Source of the DNA: an uncultured Alphaproteobacteria bacterium
GTDB taxonomy: Bacteria > Pseudomonadota > Alphaproteobacteria > Rickettsiales > UBA1997
Direction: 5' to 3'
Length of the DNA stretch: 15,157 nt
Assembly (NCBI GenBank): GCA_903927415.1
Contig: CAIYMZ010000134.1
Span: 1 to 15,157, forward strand
The notes beneath the pieces are model-generated. The model made no database searches, was not told the origin of the DNA, and saw only the letters and a list, made by a program, of their open reading frames with translations. The number at the start of each line of letters is the position of its first letter. Position 1 is the stretch's first letter. This document shows, one piece after another, positions 7,203 through 14,375 of the stretch. The translations under genes were made by a program, and so were the position numbers.

Positions 7203-7940
7203 ATGAGAAAAATCAGGCTTTTTGTTGAAGAAAAAAGTATTTTTATTGGTGCAGAAATCAAAATTTCTAGCGGGGATTTTGAATATTTGACTAAAGTGAT
7301 GCGTCAAAAAGTCGGTGATAAATTTTTTTTGTTTAATGCTGTTGATGGCGAGTTTTGCGCTGCGATTTCTAAGATTGAGAAAAAATTTTTAATTGCAGAA
7401 ATTAAAGAAAAAAATTTCGATTTAAAAAAAGTTCCAAACATTACTTTGGCCTTTGCCCTGGTTAAAAATGTGCGTATTGATTTTGTTGCGACAAAAGCAA
7501 CAGAGTTAGGCGTGGCACAGTTTCAGCCGATTTTAACCCAGCGCACAATTGCTGACAAAATTAATTTTAATCGTTTTAAGGCGAATGTGAAAGAAGCTTG
7601 TGAGCAATGTGAAAGAAACGATTTTCCGGAAATCTTTGCGGTAAAGAAATTAGATCAATTTTTGGACGAGAGAAATTCAGCAGAAAAAATTTTTATTCTC
7701 TGCGACGAGTCTGGGAATGGTCAAAAAGCGAGCGAAATTTTATCAAAAATTAATGCCGGAGAAAAAGAAATCGTAGTTTTAATCGGGCCAGAAGGTGGAT
7801 TCTCAGAGGCAGAATTTGCTAAAATGCGTGAGTTAAAAAATCTTTATTCGATCAGTTTTGGATCACGAATATTGCGAGCTGATACGGCGATTATTGTGGC
7901 TTTGACGTTAGTTCAGGAATTTTTAGGTGATTTTAAATGA
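7203..7940 (+). CDS. rsmE: 16S rRNA (uracil-1498-N3)-methyltransferase RsmE
   Basis: RsmE methylates N3 of U1498 in 16S rRNA of the small ribosomal subunit using S-adenosylmethionine. The 245 residues match the family length. An N-terminal PUA-like RNA-binding domain (about 1-70) precedes a SPOUT-class knotted methyltransferase domain (about 75-243). Diagnostic motifs are KATELGVAQFQPILTQRT (98-115), EACEQCERNDFPE (131-143), LIGPEGGFSEAE (193-204) and FGSRILRADTA (219-229), the last two forming the AdoMet-binding knot. The start is ATG at 7203; there is no Shine-Dalgarno sequence, and the A/T-rich leader is short. Its TGA overlaps the ATG of the thioredoxin-like gene by four bases, so the two are translationally coupled. 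Confidence 0.96.
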   Translation: MRKIRLFVEEKSIFIGAEIKISSGDFEYLTKVMRQKVGDKFFLFNAVDGEFCAAISKIEKKFLIAEIKEKNFDLKKVPNITLAFALVKNVRIDFVATKATELGVAQFQPILTQRTIADKINFNRFKANVKEACEQCERNDFPEIFAVKKLDQFLDERNSAEKIFILCDESGNGQKASEILSKINAGEKEIVVLIGPEGGFSEAEFAKMRELKNLYSISFGSRILRADTAIIVALTLVQEFLGDFK

Positions 7941-8428
7941 AAGATTTTTTGCTGGTTTTTATTTTTTTCTTAGCGTCTCAAAATTCTTTTTCTGCAACTC
8001 AAACCCTTACCGCCACAGCTCTTGATGGAAATTTTTTTGATTTGTCAGCGCAAAAAAATAAAATCACCATCATAAATTTTTGGGCACAGTGGTGCTATAA
8101 TTGCCGCCAAGAAATTGTAATTTTGGATGAAATTTATCACGAATATAAGTCGCTAGGTCTTGAAATTATTGGTGTCAGCATTGATCAAAAAAAAGATCGC
8201 GAGAAAGTTTTGCGAGTTTTGTCAGCAGTTTCTTCATATCCAAATTTAATGATTTCCGATGTTCAAAAAATTAGCCTAGAAGAACCAAATGAAATTCCAT
8301 TCAGCTATGTGATTGATGGCAATGGCGAGGTAATTAAAAAACTTCGTGGCGTGGTGATAAAAAAAGATTTAGAAAAATTGTTGCAGCCATTATTGACGCA
8401 AAACGTTAGTCAAAAATCCAAAAAATGA
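7937..8428 (+). CDS. exported TlpA/ResA-type thioredoxin-fold protein
   Basis: This 163-residue protein has an N-terminal signal peptide (about 1-20, ending near NSFSA) that sends it to the periplasm, or anchors it if uncleaved. A thioredoxin fold follows, with redox motif WCYNC (52-56, with both cysteines), the strand EIIGVSID (76-83), and a cis-proline in NEIPFSYVIDGNGE (118-131). These are features of TlpA/ResA/DsbE-like reductases that keep cysteines reduced, for example for cytochrome c maturation. Its substrate here is unknown; no cytochrome-maturation genes are nearby. The ATG overlaps the rsmE stop (ATGA) and is preceded by AGGTGA at about seven bases, one of few plausible Shine-Dalgarno sequences in the window. 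engB follows closely. Confidence 0.9.
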   Translation: MKDFLLVFIFFLASQNSFSATQTLTATALDGNFFDLSAQKNKITIINFWAQWCYNCRQEIVILDEIYHEYKSLGLEIIGVSIDQKKDREKVLRVLSAVSSYPNLMISDVQKISLEEPNEIPFSYVIDGNGEVIKKLRGVVIKKDLEKLLQPLLTQNVSQKSKK

Positions 8429-8491
8429 CAAACGATGCAGGTTGTAGCCCGAGTAATTTGCAAAACTCATTCAAAATTAGTAAAAAAGTTC

Positions 8492-9121
8492 ATGAGTAAA
8501 AAACTCGAAGCAAAAAAAATCTTTAACGGCAATCCGGAATTTCTTTTTGGGGCGCACAACTATTCCCAAATTCCGGTTTTTCATTTTCCAGAAATTGCTT
8601 TTGTTGGAGCATCAAACGTTGGGAAATCTAGCCTCATCAATGGTCTGGTTGGAAAAAAAGTTGCGATTGTTTCGACCGCTCCAGGGCGAACTCGTCAGCT
8701 AAATTTTTTCAAAATTTTTGGATTTGAAGACGGATTTATTTTGGTCGACATGCCGGGATATGGCTTCGCGAAAGCTAGTGAAAAACATTCGGGACATTGG
8801 CAAAAAACTAGTTTCGAATATTTGACTAAACGCCCGAATTTGAAGCGGGTTTTTTTATTGATTGATCCCGTAAAAGGCTTGAAGGACACGGATCGCGAGG
8901 CGATAAATATTTTTAACGCGCTAGCAGTTTCATTCCAAATTGTGCTAACAAAAGTTGATAAGTTGAGAGAAGAAGAGTTGAAGAAAGCGCAAGAAAAAAT
9001 CGAAGAAGAAATTAAAAAATTCCCTGCCGCCTATCCACAAACCCTTGCCGTGAGCAGCTTAAAAGGCTACGGCATTCGTGAGTTGCAAGATGAAATTGTT
9101 GGAATTTTGGAGCGGTTGTGA
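8492..9121 (+). CDS. engB: ribosome biogenesis GTP-binding protein EngB/YsxC/YihA
   Basis: EngB is a cytoplasmic TRAFAC-class GTPase needed for large ribosomal subunit assembly. All G motifs are visible: G1 GASNVGKSS (39-47), G2 around APGRTRQ (63-69), G3 DMPGYG (86-91), G4 TKVD (153-156) and G5 SSLKG (188-192). The usual start of the G1 strand is PEIAFVGRSN; here it is PEIAFVGASN. From the ATG at 8492 the protein is 209 residues, the normal family length. An in-frame ATG at 8435 would add 19 residues with no family support, and neither start has a Shine-Dalgarno sequence. It follows the thioredoxin-like gene in the same unit, and its stop overlaps a small downstream frame as GTGA. Confidence 0.95.
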   Translation: MSKKLEAKKIFNGNPEFLFGAHNYSQIPVFHFPEIAFVGASNVGKSSLINGLVGKKVAIVSTAPGRTRQLNFFKIFGFEDGFILVDMPGYGFAKASEKHSGHWQKTSFEYLTKRPNLKRVFLLIDPVKGLKDTDREAINIFNALAVSFQIVLTKVDKLREEELKKAQEKIEEEIKKFPAAYPQTLAVSSLKGYGIRELQDEIVGILERL

Positions 9122-9249
9122 AATTTTTTTTAATCATTTCCCTCACCAGTCTTGCAATTTTGTTCCTAGTATTTTTGCTCAACAGCGCCACATTTAACGG
9201 CGCAAAAAACTCTCCGATAAAACCAATCTCAAATGAAAAAAAATCCTAA
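9118..9249 (+). CDS. 43-residue membrane peptide between engB and hslU
   Basis: A short frame starts at GTG 9118, overlapping the engB stop by four bases (GTGA), with GGAG (9109-9112) five bases upstream: a good Shine-Dalgarno spacing, unusual in this window. It encodes 43 residues. Residues 3-21 are strongly hydrophobic (KFFLIISLTSLAILFLVFLL at 2-21), giving one membrane helix or a signal anchor, followed by a short polar tail ending NEKKS. It runs 17 bases into hslU, whose ATG is at 9233. The gap would otherwise be empty. I do not recognise the peptide. It could be a true small membrane protein, or a leader that couples hslU translation to engB. Confidence 0.5.
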   Translation: MKFFLIISLTSLAILFLVFLLNSATFNGAKNSPIKPISNEKKS

Positions 9250-10591
9250 AACTGAAGAAAAAACTTTGCCGCAAAATCAAGTTGCGGGACTTACTCCTAA
9301 GCAGATTGTCGACGAATTAAATCGCTACATCATCGGCCAAAAAGAGGCAAAAAAAGCAGTCGCGATTGCGCTTAGAAATCGCTACCGCCGCAAGCTCGTC
9401 GACTCACCTTTGCGCGAAGAAATTGTGCCGAAAAATATTTTAATGATTGGGCCAACTGGAGTCGGAAAAACCGAAGTTGCGCGCCGCCTTGCCAAACTCG
9501 CCAATGCGCCATTCATCAAGGTTGAAGCCACTAAATTCACCGAGGTTGGTTACGTTGGTCGCGACGTCGATTCAATCATCCGCGACCTCATTGAAGTGGC
9601 GATTAAATCGATCAAAAGCGAGATGAAAAAAGAGGTGCAAGACAAGGCCGAAGAGCATGCGAAAAAAAGAATTTTGCGCGCTTTGACCGGAGAAAATCCG
9701 ATCGACGAAACCAAAGAAAAATTCTCGCGGATGCTTGAAAGCGGCGAGGCCAATGACAAGGAAATCGAAATCGAAATTGCAGATTCCGGCAATTCTTTCG
9801 CTAGCAGTTTTGATGTTCCTGGCGGACATGTCGGCATGATCAATATCGGCGAAATGCTCGGTAAAGCGATGGGTGGTGAGAAGAAAAAGAAAATGCGGAT
9901 GACAGTCGAGGAAGCGCTCAAATCATTGATCGAAGAAGAATCAGGAAAAATGATCGACGAAGAAAAAGTCGTAAAAATCGCGATGAAATCCGTCGAAAAT
10001 GACGGCATTGTTTTCATCGACGAGATCGACAAAATTTGCGCCCGCAGCAATCTCAAAGGTGGCGATGTTTCGCGCGAAGGTGTGCAGCGCGACCTCTTGC
10101 CATTGGTGGAGGGAACCACTGTTTCAACCAAATATGGCCTGATCAAAACCGATCACATTTTGTTCATCGCTTCCGGTGCATTTCACGTTTGCAAACCGGC
10201 AGATTTACTTCCCGAATTGCAAGGTAGATTTCCAATTCGTGTGCAACTAAAACCACTCACCGAAGAAGACTTGGTGCGGATTCTCACCGAACCAGAATCA
10301 AGTTTGATTAAGCAATATGTTGCACTAATTGGCGTCGAAAAAGTGCGGTTAAATTTCACCAAAGACGGCGTTAAAGAAATCGCCAAAGTCGCCCATAAAG
10401 TGAACGGCGAAATCGAAAATATCGGCGCCCGCCGCCTCCACACTTTGCTAGAAAAAATTCTTGAGGATGTGAGCTTCGAAGCCAGCGAAATGAAGTCCGG
10501 CGCGGCTGTAGAGATTAATCAAAAATATGTCGACGATCATCTTGGTGATTTGGTTTCGACGAAAACGGATTTATCGAAGTTTATTTTATAA
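9233..10591 (+). CDS. hslU: ATP-dependent protease ATPase subunit HslU (ClpY)
   Basis: HslU is the AAA+ unfoldase ring that feeds proteins to the HslV peptidase in the cytoplasm. The 452 residues are near family length. Visible are LTPKQIVDELNRYIIGQKEA (20-39), Walker A GPTGVGKT (73-80), the pore motif GYVGRD (106-111), a charged intermediate domain (about 112-245), Walker B IVFIDEIDKI (259-268), the FIASGAFH strand (311-318), arginine-finger region GRFPIRV (331-337), sensor-2 IGARRLH (397-403), and C-terminal DLSKFIL, the tail that activates HslV. Start ATG 9233 fits the family and has no Shine-Dalgarno sequence. hslV usually lies just upstream but is absent in this window; the position holds engB and a small membrane peptide. 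Confidence 0.97.
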   Translation: MKKNPKTEEKTLPQNQVAGLTPKQIVDELNRYIIGQKEAKKAVAIALRNRYRRKLVDSPLREEIVPKNILMIGPTGVGKTEVARRLAKLANAPFIKVEATKFTEVGYVGRDVDSIIRDLIEVAIKSIKSEMKKEVQDKAEEHAKKRILRALTGENPIDETKEKFSRMLESGEANDKEIEIEIADSGNSFASSFDVPGGHVGMINIGEMLGKAMGGEKKKKMRMTVEEALKSLIEEESGKMIDEEKVVKIAMKSVENDGIVFIDEIDKICARSNLKGGDVSREGVQRDLLPLVEGTTVSTKYGLIKTDHILFIASGAFHVCKPADLLPELQGRFPIRVQLKPLTEEDLVRILTEPESSLIKQYVALIGVEKVRLNFTKDGVKEIAKVAHKVNGEIENIGARRLHTLLEKILEDVSFEASEMKSGAAVEINQKYVDDHLGDLVSTKTDLSKFIL

Positions 10592-10601
10592 TTTTGTAAA
10601 A

Positions 10602-11321
10602 ATGTCAAAACCAGCGACAAAATTTGTCTTTGAAAAAAGTGACAAGGGTCTTTTTGCATTCATGGAAACTGAACGTTTGATTATCAGGTCATTAAGTGAT
10701 GGAGACTTTGATTGCGTGGTAAGGCTGCAATCCAATGAAGAAGTAATGAGGTTTGTCGGCGTTGGTGGCGCGAGGGATGAAGCGCGAATCAAAGAAGGAT
10801 TCGATTCTTATCGTGCTTTGTGGATAAGTGGTAATCCAGTCAGTGCTTACATGATTTTTCAAAAAAAGCCCGATGGAAGTGAAGGTGAATTTTGTGGAAT
10901 GGCTGCGTTAGAAACTATAAAAACACGTGATGGTGATGTTAAAAAAATTGAGCCCGGAAAGGCGGAAGTTATGCTCTATTTTATGCCAAAGTTTTGGGGG
11001 AAGAAATTAGGAAAAGAAGTCTTACGAGGTTTTTTTGATATGTTGTCCAATCTGCATAGTAGCGGTTTTCCGTTTCAGGTTGAAGGCAAGCCTCTCACTA
11101 AACTAATTGCAACAGCTAGCCCAGGCAATACGGATTCAATAGAATTGCAAAGAAAATCGGGGTTTAAAGAAATTGAAACTAAAGATGTAAAAAAAGGCGA
11201 TAAGTTTGTTCCAAAAACTTTTTTTGAATTTGATTTGAGTGCAATTTTATCTCCTTCCACAGCGCCTTCTTCTGTAGGAGATGCAGATAAAGTTGCTGCT
11301 GTGATAAGATCAAAGCTGTGA
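10602..11321 (+). CDS. GNAT-family N-acetyltransferase (RimJ/RimL-like)
   Basis: This 239-residue protein has a GNAT fold, predicted to transfer acetyl from acetyl-CoA to an amine. It shows METERLIIRSLSDGDFD (21-37), the usual first strand and helix of RimJ/RimL-like enzymes, a motif-A strand and pyrophosphate loop around FMPKFWGKKLGKEVLRGFF (127-145), and motif B ATASPGNTDSIELQRKSGF (170-188). The loop lacks one canonical Gly (GKKLG rather than GxGxG), so activity is likely but not certain. A 25-residue C-terminal extension rich in Ser and Ala is unexplained. I chose ATG 10602, ten bases after hslU; an earlier start at 10527 would overlap hslU by 65 bases, and an internal ATG at 10662 is also possible. 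Substrate unknown. Confidence 0.85.
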   Translation: MSKPATKFVFEKSDKGLFAFMETERLIIRSLSDGDFDCVVRLQSNEEVMRFVGVGGARDEARIKEGFDSYRALWISGNPVSAYMIFQKKPDGSEGEFCGMAALETIKTRDGDVKKIEPGKAEVMLYFMPKFWGKKLGKEVLRGFFDMLSNLHSSGFPFQVEGKPLTKLIATASPGNTDSIELQRKSGFKEIETKDVKKGDKFVPKTFFEFDLSAILSPSTAPSSVGDADKVAAVIRSKL

Positions 11322-11335
11322 TGCAATTAGGTTAA

Positions 11336-11512
11336 ATCTACAGCGGGACGGGATTTGTAACCCCGTCCTAACGTTCAGTTCTAAGTCGAGTAATCTTCGA
11401 CATGAACGTTGAGACCACCACATATCTACCTGAAGAAACCGAACCCAAACTCCCGAGATCCTCGAGTCCTTCGGACTTAAGGATGACGAAAGAAATTTAA
11501 GTTCGGTGTTTT
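11336..11512. repeat. cluster of hairpin repeats between the GNAT gene and purB
   Basis: This 244-base gap (11322-11565) holds no credible gene but three nested palindromes. First, GGACGGG (11346-11352) pairs with CCCGTCC (11362-11368). Second, AACGTTCA (11370-11377) pairs with TGAACGTT (11403-11410), with an inner GTCGA/TCGAC stem. Third, ATCCTCGAGTCC (11458-11469) faces GGACTTAAGGAT (11473-11484) with two mismatches and a 3-base loop; an outer ACCGAAC/GTTCGGT pair (11438-11444, 11501-11507) encloses it. The third resembles the GTCATCC...GGATCTCG class of dispersed repeats common in some bacterial genomes. No T run makes any of them a standard terminator. The purB promoter probably lies at the right end. 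Confidence 0.6.
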
Positions 11513-11565
11513 GAATCAGTTTTAGTAAAGGCTGCTTACGACACGCTAATTTAATTTTAAAAAAC

Positions 11566-12885
11566 ATGATCCCCCGCTACTCCCGCTCTGAAATGACCAA
11601 AATTTGGTCGCAGGAAAATAAATACAAAATTTGGTTCGACATTGAGATTCTTGCGCTCGAAGCGCTGGAGAAGCTAGGAACGGCGCCAGTTGGAACTGCT
11701 TCACGCATTCGCGAAAATTTTCAAAAAGCTGGCGGGAAATTTGACGAAGCGAGAATTGACGAAATTGAGAACACCACCAAACACGACGTGATCGCTTTCC
11801 TGACGCACCTCTCTGATCTTGTCGGTGAAAATTCGCGCTTCGTGCATCTCGGGATGACGAGTTCTGACGTGCTTGACACTTGCCTTTCCGCCCAACTTGC
11901 GCAGGCGTCAGATTTACTAATTTTTGATCTCGAAAGAGTTTTAGCGGCGCTGAAAAAACGTGCGCTTGAACACAAACACACAGTTTGCGTAGGACGCTCG
12001 CACGGCATACACGCTGAGCCCGTGACCTTCGGCTTGAAACTCGCGCGCTTCTACGCCGAGTTCGAAAGAAATCTTTCGCGCCTCAAATCCGCCAAAAAAG
12101 AAATCGCAGTTTGTGCAATTTCCGGCGCGGTTGGAACTTTCTCCAATGTCGATCCTTTCGTGCAAAAATACGTTTCAGAAAAAATGGGACTCGCAGAAGA
12201 AAGCGTCTCCAGCCAAGTAATCCCGCGGGATCGCCACGCAATGTTTTTTGTAACTCTCGGCGTGATTGCTTCTTCGATTGAAAATCTCGCCGTTGAAATT
12301 CGGCACTTGCAACGCAGCGAAGTTTTGGAAGCGGAAGAATTTTTTGCGAAGGGACAGAAGGGAAGTTCGGCAATGCCGCACAAACGCAATCCGGTTTTGA
12401 GCGAGAATCTGACTGGTCTGGCGCGCATTGTCCGCAGTGCAGTTGTGCCTGCGCTTGAGAATGTTGCGCTGTGGCACGAGCGCGACATTTCGCATTCTTC
12501 GGTCGAAAGAATGATTGCTCCTGACACTACAGTGACGCTGGATTTCGCGCTTTCTCGTCTTGCAGGCTTAATCGAAAATCTTTCGATTTACCCGCAAAAC
12601 ATGCAGCGAAATTTGGATCGGTTGGGTGGTTTAGTTTTTTCGCAAAGAGTGCTTTTAACGCTGATTGAAGAAGCGGGAATTTCACGCGAAGACGCCTACA
12701 GAATCGTGCAAACTAACGCGATGAAAATTTGGGCGGGAGAGGCGAGTAGCTTTTTGGAATTACTAAAATCTGACGCAGAAGTTTCGTCAAAATTGTCCGC
12801 CAAAAAACTCGAAGAAATTTTTGATCTGAACTACCACACCAAAAATATTGAGCAGATTTTTAAGCAGGTTTTTGGTAATTGTTGA
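11566..12885 (+). CDS. purB: adenylosuccinate lyase
   Basis: PurB catalyses two fumarate-releasing steps of purine synthesis: SAICAR to AICAR and adenylosuccinate to AMP. The 439 residues match the bacterial short form of the fumarase/aspartase superfamily. Visible signatures are IPRYSR (2-7), TKHDVIAF (71-78, conserved His73), LGMTSSDVLDT (95-105), GRSHGIHAEP (143-152, general-acid/base His in the SHG context) and GSSAMPHKRNP (266-276), the flexible loop holding the catalytic serine. The ATG at 11566 is right at the family N-terminus; its leader TTTTAAAAAAC lacks a Shine-Dalgarno sequence. It is flanked on both sides by repeat-rich gaps, so it may be a single-gene transcript. Other pur genes are not in the window. 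Confidence 0.97.
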   Translation: MIPRYSRSEMTKIWSQENKYKIWFDIEILALEALEKLGTAPVGTASRIRENFQKAGGKFDEARIDEIENTTKHDVIAFLTHLSDLVGENSRFVHLGMTSSDVLDTCLSAQLAQASDLLIFDLERVLAALKKRALEHKHTVCVGRSHGIHAEPVTFGLKLARFYAEFERNLSRLKSAKKEIAVCAISGAVGTFSNVDPFVQKYVSEKMGLAEESVSSQVIPRDRHAMFFVTLGVIASSIENLAVEIRHLQRSEVLEAEEFFAKGQKGSSAMPHKRNPVLSENLTGLARIVRSAVVPALENVALWHERDISHSSVERMIAPDTTVTLDFALSRLAGLIENLSIYPQNMQRNLDRLGGLVFSQRVLLTLIEEAGISREDAYRIVQTNAMKIWAGEASSFLELLKSDAEVSSKLSAKKLEEIFDLNYHTKNIEQIFKQVFGNC

Positions 12886-12943
12886 GCGAAATTCACATTG
12901 GTCTAGAAGCGTTGAGATTAGTGGGTTAAGAACGTCTTTTTTA

Positions 12944-12967
12944 AATATTCCGCACGTGCGGAATATT
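12944..12967. repeat. perfect 24-base palindrome downstream of purB
   Basis: The half-site AATATTCCGCAC is followed directly by its reverse complement, with no loop and a central CACGTG. A T run precedes rather than follows it on the plus strand, so it is not a textbook terminator for purB. It could be a protein-binding dyad or a transcript-end hairpin. Confidence 0.6.
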
Positions 12968-12980
12968 CGGAAAAACTCTA

Positions 12981-13019
12981 GGTCTAATCACCCTCCCTCA
13001 AGGGGAGGGTGATTAGACC
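12981..13019. repeat. 17-base-pair hairpin upstream of the flavoprotein gene
   Basis: The arm GGTCTAATCACCCTCCC (12981-12997) pairs perfectly with 13003-13019 around a 5-base loop, 23 bases before the next ATG. No T run follows. The sequence resembles the CCCTCCCCTTGAGGGGAGGG kind of dispersed extragenic palindrome, so I take it as a repeat element that may also end purB transcription. Confidence 0.6.
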
Positions 13020-13042
13020 GAAATTGTGTAAATTTTCTTCAA

Positions 13043-14371
13043 ATGAAATCCTTCGACGTCGTAATTATTGGAGCAGGCGCCGCGGGATTAATCTGCGCTG
13101 CAACCGCGGGCGCCCAAGGTAGAAAAAAGGTTTTACTGATTGACCACGCGGAAAGTGTCGGAAAAAAAATCCGCATTTCCGGCGGTGGCAAATGCAACTT
13201 CACCAACCTTTACACCTCTCCAAAAAATTTCATTTCCCGCAATTCTCATTTCTGTGTTTCAGCCTTGCAGCGCTTCACTGCGCAAGATTTTATTTCTCTG
13301 GTAAAAAAACACCAAATTGCTTTTCACGAAAAAACTTTGGGACAAGTTTTTTGCGATTTTTCTTCGCAGCAAATTATTGAAATGTTGCTCGCAGAATGTG
13401 CGGCGGGAGGAGTGGAAATTTGGTTGGGGAAGAAAGTTAGTGAGATTGAAAAAGTTGAAAATGCGTCTGGACCCCGCAACAAGTGCGGGGTGACAAGTGG
13501 GGAGTACGGGGTGACAAGTGAGGATTACGGGGTGACAAGTGAGGAGTGCGTCTTTCAGCCAGCCACCCAGCACTCCCCACTTGTCACCCCGCACTTGTTG
13601 CGGGGTCCATTTTTCAAAATGAAAGTCGGCGAAGAATTCGTTCAAGCCACGTCCCTCGTAATTGCAACCGGCGGCCTCTCAATCCCGAAAATGGGCGCGA
13701 CAGGATTTGGTTACGACGTCGCGCGGCAATTTAAACTCAAAATTATTCAACCAATTCCCGCACTCGTGCCACTAACTTTCGACGAAAAATTATTGGCGAA
13801 AACTAAAATTCTTTCCGGCGTTTCTGCGGAGGCGGAAGTTTCTTGCGGCAAAATAAAATTCCGCGAGGCGGTTTTATTTACGCACCGTGGAATCAGTGGC
13901 CCAGCGGTTTTGCAGATTTCGTCTTACTGGAAGCACGGTGAAAAAATTACGATTAATTTTTTTCCCGAGCGCGAAATTTTTTCGTGGTTGCAAGAAGAAA
14001 AAATTTCTAATTCCAAACAAGAAATCCAAACCACTCTCGCCAAAATTTTACCAAAAAGTTTGGCGAATTTTATTCTAGAAGAAGTTGGTCACCGCGGATT
14101 TTTAGCTGATTTGTCGAATCAAAAACTAAAAGAAATCGCAAATTTTGTAAATGCGTGGAGCCTTGTTCCCAGCGGCACCGAAGGCTTCGCTAAAGCTGAA
14201 GTAACTTGCGGCGGAATCGACAGCGACGAAATTTCCTCCAAAACTTTCGAAGCAAAAAAACAGCGCGGATTATTTTTCATCGGCGAAGTTTTAGACGTGA
14301 CTGGCTGGCTCGGCGGTTTTAATTTTCAGTGGGCTTGGGCATCGGGGAAGGCTTGTGGGGAGTGGGTTTAA
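13043..14371 (+). CDS. BaiN/HI0933-family NAD(P)/FAD-dependent oxidoreductase
   Basis: This is a cytoplasmic flavoprotein of the HI0933/BaiN family, whose physiological substrate is mostly unknown. The 442-residue protein has an FAD-binding dinucleotide fold DVVIIGAGAAGLICA (5-19), the family signature GKKIRISGGGKCNFTN (40-55), LVIATGGLSIPKMGATGFGY (205-224), ALVPL, and C-terminal LFFIGEVLDVTGWLGGFNFQ near 409-428. Typical members have about 390-400 residues. The excess is explained by an in-frame palindromic insertion covering residues 142-189, between the GGVEIW...EIEKVE segment and FKMKVGEEFV. Both flanks align with the family order, so the reading frame survived the insertion. Start ATG 13043 opens the FAD fold; no Shine-Dalgarno sequence. 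It follows a repeat-filled gap. Confidence 0.93.
   Translation: MKSFDVVIIGAGAAGLICAATAGAQGRKKVLLIDHAESVGKKIRISGGGKCNFTNLYTSPKNFISRNSHFCVSALQRFTAQDFISLVKKHQIAFHEKTLGQVFCDFSSQQIIEMLLAECAAGGVEIWLGKKVSEIEKVENASGPRNKCGVTSGEYGVTSEDYGVTSEECVFQPATQHSPLVTPHLLRGPFFKMKVGEEFVQATSLVIATGGLSIPKMGATGFGYDVARQFKLKIIQPIPALVPLTFDEKLLAKTKILSGVSAEAEVSCGKIKFREAVLFTHRGISGPAVLQISSYWKHGEKITINFFPEREIFSWLQEEKISNSKQEIQTTLAKILPKSLANFILEEVGHRGFLADLSNQKLKEIANFVNAWSLVPSGTEGFAKAEVTCGGIDSDEISSKTFEAKKQRGLFFIGEVLDVTGWLGGFNFQWAWASGKACGEWV
13468..13609. repeat. coding palindromic element (RPE-like) inside the flavoprotein gene
   Basis: Two perfect 38-base inverted arms (13468-13505 and 13572-13609) enclose a 66-base centre. The arms begin TGGACCCCGCAACAAGTGCG and would form a very stable hairpin. 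The host frame passes through without a stop, adding about 48 residues. Other frames of the element contain the peptide CHPALVAGS, a recurrent hallmark of dispersed palindromic repeats in Rickettsiales and related bacteria. Like Rickettsia palindromic elements, it sits inside a conserved protein gene without breaking it. The equivalence to a named family is inferred from memory of that motif. Confidence 0.85.
13485..13547 (+). repeat. three 21-base tandem repeats within the palindromic element
   Basis: Three adjacent 21-base units (13485-13505, 13506-13526, 13527-13547) share the core CGGGGTGACAAGTG and differ at a few positions. Each equals seven codons and is read as CGVTSGE, YGVTSED and YGVTSEE. 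The first unit belongs to the left inverted arm, so the array looks like local duplication of the arm's inner end. Confidence 0.8.
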
Positions 14372-14375
14372 AAGG

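Noticed and set aside
9550..10146. 198-codon minus-strand frame inside hslU
   Set aside because: It is Ser/Ile-rich and lies opposite the conserved HslU intermediate and Walker B regions; a shadow of the coding strand.
11310..11567. 85-codon minus-strand frame in the GNAT-purB gap
   Set aside because: It runs through the hairpin repeats and has an irregular Arg/Trp-rich composition; no sign of selection for coding.
12051..12527. 158-codon minus-strand frame inside purB
   Set aside because: It is antisense to highly conserved PurB motifs and has no recognisable product; a shadow.
13485..13547. Possible CRISPR-like array
   Set aside because: The 21-base units are directly adjacent with no spacers and lie within a coding gene.
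13259..13645. Minus-strand frame with repeated TCHPV and CHPALVAGS peptides
   Set aside because: It is the translation of the palindromic element in another frame, not a gene, though it helped identify the repeat.
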